Assembly (NCBI GenBank): GCA_002403175.1 | Contig: DHHG01000211.1 | Span: 1 to 9,198, forward strand | Direction: 5' to 3' | DNA length: 9,198 nucleotides | DNA from: Syntrophaceae bacterium UBA4778 | Lineage (GTDB): Bacteria; Desulfobacterota; Syntrophia; Syntrophales; UBA4778 | Shown here: positions 6,154-9,198 of the stretch, piece after piece | How positions within the stretch are numbered: position 1 is the stretch's first letter | How the letters are laid out: every line of letters begins with the position of its first letter | Notes under the pieces: model-generated | Told to the model about the DNA's origin: nothing | Databases searched by the model: none | The model's input: only the letters and a program-made list of their open reading frames with translations | Position numbers and translations under genes: made by a program

Positions 6154-7086
6154 TTGGAACTTCAACAAAGCATTGATCTCATCAAATCTATATTTCCTGG
6201 GTCGGAGGTTGTCGGGAGGGAAGCGGCGGAGCCGCTTCCTAATGTGCTTGTTAGATATATAAATAATTTACACTCTAAGACAGTACAAGACTTTGAGCAA
6301 TTTTTAGGTATCTATCAGGGGGATGAAATCGGGGAAGATTTTCGGGGTATGGTTAATAGGGTCTCTGGCTTGAAATTAAGATTCGAAAGAGCTGGGGAAG
6401 CGCAGGATGTAATCGTTAAATCTCGCTGGAATGCAGAATATCAGTATCAGAAAGCTATTTATAGAAAGCTGAAAAAGGAAGTCAAAGGTTTAAAGGCTTC
6501 AACCATGCTAACCCTAACCTTCTGGCCTGAATACGTGAAAAAGGTAATCCCTGATTGGTGGGCCGAATCTCCCGAAGTTTTCTTAATCCGGTATGGCAAT
6601 AAGTTCCTATCGGATTTCCTGAAGCGTTTACGGTCACATCGTGAAAGAAAAGGGCTTCGCTGGAATTACATCGGCTATACAGTTGAATTTCACCAGTCGG
6701 GGTACATCCATTATCACATTTTGTTTTACGGAAAGTGGATTGCTGAAATTGATGACATCGTTTCTATGTGGGGCTTCTGCAAGCGTCAAGGTGTTAATGT
6801 CCGGAACTTCAATAGCTATCCTGCCATTGCATACATGACGAGCTACGTAAAAAAGGAAATTGATAAAATTCGTTCTGCCGGATTCTCGCAGCTCTCAAAA
6901 TGGATTTGGTATTTTCGAATGAGGCTTTTCAATATTAGGCATTTTATGAAGCACAAGAAAGAAGAAATTCAAGAGGCTGTTGAGAATGAAAAGGATAAAT
7001 GGCGGTGCGTAGGGTTTTCCATAAATGGCAAAACGGTTCCTTTCAAGCGCTTTACAGATAGGGAATGTAGAGATTTCTATACGTAA
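6154..7086 (+). CDS. HUH-endonuclease rolling-circle replication initiator (Rep)
   Basis: A 310-residue protein when started at TTG 6154, which has GGAGGGG 7 bases upstream; the frame is open back to a GTG at 6058 that has no good ribosome binding site. Motif I is MLTLTF at 118-123. Motif II is the metal-binding HUH pair H186-Y-H188 in SGYIHYHILFYG. A WGFCKRQGVNV stretch follows, as in many Rep proteins. Motif III is Y227-MTS-Y231-VKK, two tyrosines three residues apart followed by lysines, as in phiX174 gpA-like initiators. Such enzymes nick one strand at the origin, stay bound through a tyrosine and restart replication after each turn. No helicase domain is visible, so a host helicase would be needed. 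It lies between the regulator and the integrase of the element. A relaxase or transposase use of the HUH fold is less likely given the Rep-type motif layout. Confidence 0.8.
   Translation: MELQQSIDLIKSIFPGSEVVGREAAEPLPNVLVRYINNLHSKTVQDFEQFLGIYQGDEIGEDFRGMVNRVSGLKLRFERAGEAQDVIVKSRWNAEYQYQKAIYRKLKKEVKGLKASTMLTLTFWPEYVKKVIPDWWAESPEVFLIRYGNKFLSDFLKRLRSHRERKGLRWNYIGYTVEFHQSGYIHYHILFYGKWIAEIDDIVSMWGFCKRQGVNVRNFNSYPAIAYMTSYVKKEIDKIRSAGFSQLSKWIWYFRMRLFNIRHFMKHKKEEIQEAVENEKDKWRCVGFSINGKTVPFKRFTDRECRDFYT
6218..6240. repeat. GC-rich hairpin inside the rep coding region
   Basis: GGAAGCGGC (6219-6227) and GCCGCTTCC (6231-6239) are perfect inverted repeats around a 3-base GGA loop; a G-T pair extends it to 6218/6240. 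It is far more GC-rich than the surrounding rep gene and encodes residues near 22-29 (REAAEPLP). Confidence 0.8.
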
Positions 7087-7157
7087 GGATTTTTGAATTG
7101 AATTTACAATTCCAACATGATAACCCTCAGTCATTCTTTAGAGAGGGTACTCTTTGC

Positions 7158-8297
7158 ATGAAGGGCGGAATCTATTCAGATGAACGCTGTCCGATCTGCG
7201 GCAATGTGCTTAAAGATAACGGCAATGCCCTTGTGTGCCCCGATCATCCCAAATGCAAGGCCAACTCCTTCAAAATCATTTTTGGATCAATTACAAGGCG
7301 ATTTAAATCATATCAAGAGGCTTTCCGTTTCCTGACAGGATTAAGATTCAAGACCGATGAAAACACTTTTGATGAAAGAGATTATAGGCGTGACAATCCG
7401 TTAGGGTTCACAAATATTTCCCGAAAATGGGTTGATTATCATCGGGCAGAGGTAAGACCCGGATCATTCAAAAATATTCGAAGACATATCCAACTCGCTC
7501 AAGATTACTTCGGACAAATGAATGTTAAAGATATCCGGTATGGGAATCTCGAAGATTTTATAAAGACAGTAAAGCTTTCTGATAAGTCCAGACACAATAT
7601 CCTTTCTACGGTTCACGCCTTTTTTCTCTGGATGAAAAAGCGACAAGAGATAAATGAGATGCCGGAATTCCCTTCTGTTTCATATGAACTCGGTTTCCGA
7701 AAGACCATATCTAAAGAACTTCAGCTAAAAGTTTTAGACGAAATCAAAAGGATCAGTTTTGACCTGAATCCGAAAATCTATCTCGGTATCAAATGGCTTT
7801 CGACTTACATCAGCATCAGACCGGGGGAAATGATCAAGCTGAAGGAAGGGGAAATCGATCTTGAAAATGGATATCTCTATTTTCCACATCCGAAGGAAAA
7901 GAAATTCAAATCCGTTCCGATTCTGCCAGCTGATGTTGAATTGCTGAAATCGTTTCCGAAGGGCATTCCGTTACTGCCATTCTTCAGGCATCAGACGGGA
8001 ATTCAGGGTGTATCTGAAAATGATCCCTTTGGAGAAAAGTACTTTTACAAGTGGTGGATCAAGGCTTGCTCAAACCTCGGGATTGAAGGTGTTGACCTAT
8101 ACGGGGGCACTCGTCATTCATCAGCAAGGGCATTAAGGGCATATCGAACCCCTGAAGAGATTAAGCGGGCCACTATGCATAGTACTAATAAAGCCTTTGA
8201 AAGGTACTTCGATATTGAGGCAGAAGACCTTAGAGATATTTATCGGGATAGTGCGGAGGTTATTTCCTTGGGCATCGTTAGATCGGGGACGAAATGA
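7158..8297 (+). CDS. Tyrosine recombinase / integrase with N-terminal zinc ribbon
   Basis: A 379-residue protein from ATG 7158, which has GAGAGGG at 7141-7147; the frame also allows a TTG at 7098, adding 20 residues. The N-terminus carries a zinc-ribbon-like CPIC...CPDHPKC set (about residues 11-33). A SAM-like core-binding domain (roughly 90-170) precedes the catalytic domain: Arg221 in SIRPGE, a beta-hairpin lysine region (FPHPKEKKFKSVPI), Arg319-His320 in GGTRHS, His341, and nucleophile Tyr350 (ERYF) nine residues after His341. The usual HxxR box lacks its first histidine, reading YGGTRH, which I recall as common in this subfamily. The role is site-specific insertion and excision at the ssrA 3' end, supported by the flanking repeat. 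It follows rep by 71 bases, or 11 with the TTG start, and overlaps the next gene by 4 bases. Confidence 0.9.
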   Translation: MKGGIYSDERCPICGNVLKDNGNALVCPDHPKCKANSFKIIFGSITRRFKSYQEAFRFLTGLRFKTDENTFDERDYRRDNPLGFTNISRKWVDYHRAEVRPGSFKNIRRHIQLAQDYFGQMNVKDIRYGNLEDFIKTVKLSDKSRHNILSTVHAFFLWMKKRQEINEMPEFPSVSYELGFRKTISKELQLKVLDEIKRISFDLNPKIYLGIKWLSTYISIRPGEMIKLKEGEIDLENGYLYFPHPKEKKFKSVPILPADVELLKSFPKGIPLLPFFRHQTGIQGVSENDPFGEKYFYKWWIKACSNLGIEGVDLYGGTRHSSARALRAYRTPEEIKRATMHSTNKAFERYFDIEAEDLRDIYRDSAEVISLGIVRSGTK

Positions 8298-8677
8298 CAC
8301 CATTTCTAAAATCAGTTGTATTAAATAAACAGATAATGGCTCTGGCGACTTTTTTATTCGTTTTTCTTGCGGCTTTGAATAGCCATTTTACAAACCAATG
8401 GGATTGGTTCAGTCGGTCTGGTTCTATAGCTATCATTATGGGAGTTTTGCTTGGAATTCGCCCGATTATTCGGCTTGGCCTAAAAGGATGGTTTGAATCG
8501 CTGCATACGATTGATTGTGGTAATTTTGTTCCAACAGAAGATGAAATGGAAAAGGAAAGACAAAGTAAGTTAGATTCTGAAGCAACCAAGCTTGGTGCCA
8601 TATTCTCAATTCTTGGAGCTCTAATTAGTGCATACGGGGACCTTATAGGTCATAAGTTAGTTTTCATGTTGCCATAA
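8294..8677 (+). CDS. Small membrane protein of the element, function unknown
   Basis: A 127-residue protein not recognised. Its ATG overlaps the integrase stop codon (ATGA at 8294-8297), which points to translational coupling and makes it very likely a real gene. It has three hydrophobic segments, about 13-29, 40-62 and 99-125, with a charged loop (about 80-98, rich in Glu, Lys and Asp) between the second and third. No catalytic motif is seen. Possible roles for a small membrane protein in such an element include a holin-like function, superinfection exclusion or a link between replication and the membrane; none is supported directly. It ends 60 bases before the right att repeat. Confidence 0.7.
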   Translation: MTPFLKSVVLNKQIMALATFLFVFLAALNSHFTNQWDWFSRSGSIAIIMGVLLGIRPIIRLGLKGWFESLHTIDCGNFVPTEDEMEKERQSKLDSEATKLGAIFSILGALISAYGDLIGHKLVFMLP

Positions 8678-8730
8678 AAACAATGACAAGCAACTGACAA
8701 GGAAAAACTACACGTAAGTACTTGAAATCA

Positions 8731-9086
8731 TGGTGGAGGCGGCGGGAATCGAACCCGCGTCCGAAAATATTCCACTGGAGCTTCTACATGCTTAGCCTTT
8801 GTTTTGGTTTCGCATCCGCAACTCCCAGAGGCAGGATTTATCGGATGCTATCCTGTTAAGGTTTTATCGCCTCCTCCGGTCCAGGCTCCCGGATTCGGCT
8901 ATCCTGCGATTATGACGCCCTTGACCGGCCCTGCAGGCGGGACCGGGAGAACGTAGCCGTCTTATGCGGCTAAAGCGTAATCGTAATTGTTTGCGCTTAA
9001 ATGTTTTCTGCCTGTTTTACGAGGCCTGGCAGAACCTCGGCATGCAACTACAGCTTCACTATCCCCGTCGAAACCAGTGCGCCCCC
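8731..9086 (-). ncRNA. ssrA: Transfer-messenger RNA (tmRNA)
   Basis: tmRNA frees ribosomes stalled on broken messages and tags the unfinished protein for proteolysis, acting with SmpB. Read on the minus strand the gene starts GGGGGCG at 9086 and ends with ...GCCTCCACCA at 8731. The ends pair as a 7-bp acceptor stem with one G-U pair, the T-arm is GCGGG-TTCGATT-CCCGC, and CCA is encoded. The 5' part has the expected TGGTTTCGACGGGGAT block and further on TGCATGCCGAGG. The tag reading frame runs from GCA (complement of 8992-8994) to TAA (complement of 8962-8964) and encodes ANNYDYALAA. Length is 356 bases, normal for one-piece tmRNA. Its 3' end is the integration target of the element to its left, and the gene remains intact. 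Confidence 0.96.
8738..8757. repeat. Right attachment repeat (inside ssrA)
   Basis: Same 20 bases as 5184-5203, here forming the T-arm and acceptor strand of the intact tmRNA. Insertion left a working 3' end of ssrA, as is usual for integrases that target tRNA or tmRNA genes. Confidence 0.85.
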
Positions 9087-9130
9087 ATATGGATGTGTCT
9101 GGCAAAGGTTTGAATCAACGAGACAGTGGT

Positions 9131-9159
9131 AATATATCCCTGAAGGACCTGAAAGTCAA
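9131..9159 (-). promoter_or_regulatory. ssrA promoter
   Basis: On the minus strand, -35 box TTGACT (complement of 9154-9159), a 17-base spacer and -10 box TATATT (complement of 9131-9136). Transcription would begin near 9124, giving a leader of about 38 bases before the mature tmRNA end at 9086, which fits removal by RNase P. Confidence 0.75.
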
Positions 9160-9198
9160 GAAGCGCCTTGCTTTGCGAATTGCCTCAAAATAAATGTT

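Larger units (their letters stand above)
5184..8757 (+). mobile_element. ssrA-integrated element with rolling-circle Rep and integrase
   Basis: The segment is bounded by a 20-bp perfect direct repeat; its right copy is the T-arm and acceptor-stem part of the intact tmRNA gene. The 3' end of ssrA is a well-known target of tyrosine integrases, and a tyrosine integrase gene lies inside, close to ssrA. One unit is about 3,554 bp. Contents from left: terminator-like hairpin, large hairpin, promoter, ribbon-helix-helix regulator, HUH Rep, integrase, small membrane protein, all genes on the plus strand. This set suggests excision as a circle and rolling-circle replication. No structural phage gene, relaxase or recognisable cargo is present, so it may be an integrative plasmid or a satellite of another element. 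Its AT-rich composition differs from the chromosomal genes at 1-3273. Confidence 0.85.

Noticed and set aside
8987..9193. Open frame across the ssrA 5' end
   Set aside because: It is a chance frame over the tmRNA gene and its promoter.
1..9198. CRISPR array or IS element
   Set aside because: No regularly spaced repeats, and no transposase with terminal inverted repeats was seen.

Overview
The window looks like a bacterial chromosome, probably from an anaerobic deltaproteobacterium (Desulfobacterota). That placement is inference. It rests on a GC-rich molybdoenzyme gene, an integrase type that I associate with that group, and a tmRNA with a short tag ending in ALAA; no marker gene settles it.

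Region 1 (1-3273, GC-rich) is ordinary chromosome. It starts inside a large gene whose product is the C-terminal part of a molybdopterin (DMSO-reductase family) oxidoreductase fused in frame to a complete NifS/IscS-type cysteine desulfurase. A small DinB/YfiT-like four-helix protein follows on the same strand. Region 2 (about 3274-5183) is more AT-rich. It holds a membrane-anchored GYF-like/CAP-domain protein and, after a gene-poor stretch, a decayed Fic-family gene with an in-frame stop, frameshifts and no catalytic motif.

Region 3 (5184-8757) is a compact integrated element in the 3' end of the tmRNA gene. It is flanked by a 20-bp direct repeat of the tmRNA T-arm/acceptor region (5184-5203 and 8738-8757). 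On one strand it carries a consensus-like promoter, a ribbon-helix-helix regulator, an HUH rolling-circle Rep protein with two motif-III tyrosines, a tyrosine integrase with an N-terminal zinc ribbon, and a small membrane protein overlapping the integrase by ATGA. Several strong hairpins surround the rep gene and are candidate replication origins or leader structures. A terminator-like hairpin at the left end would lie downstream of the operon only in the excised circle. I read the element as an integrative rolling-circle replicon or satellite of about 3.55 kb; no capsid, relaxase or cargo gene is visible.

Region 4 (8731-9198) is the intact tmRNA gene ssrA on the minus strand with its own sigma70-type promoter. 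Its encoded tag is ANNYDYALAA. The element's operon points at ssrA head to head, with no visible terminator between them.
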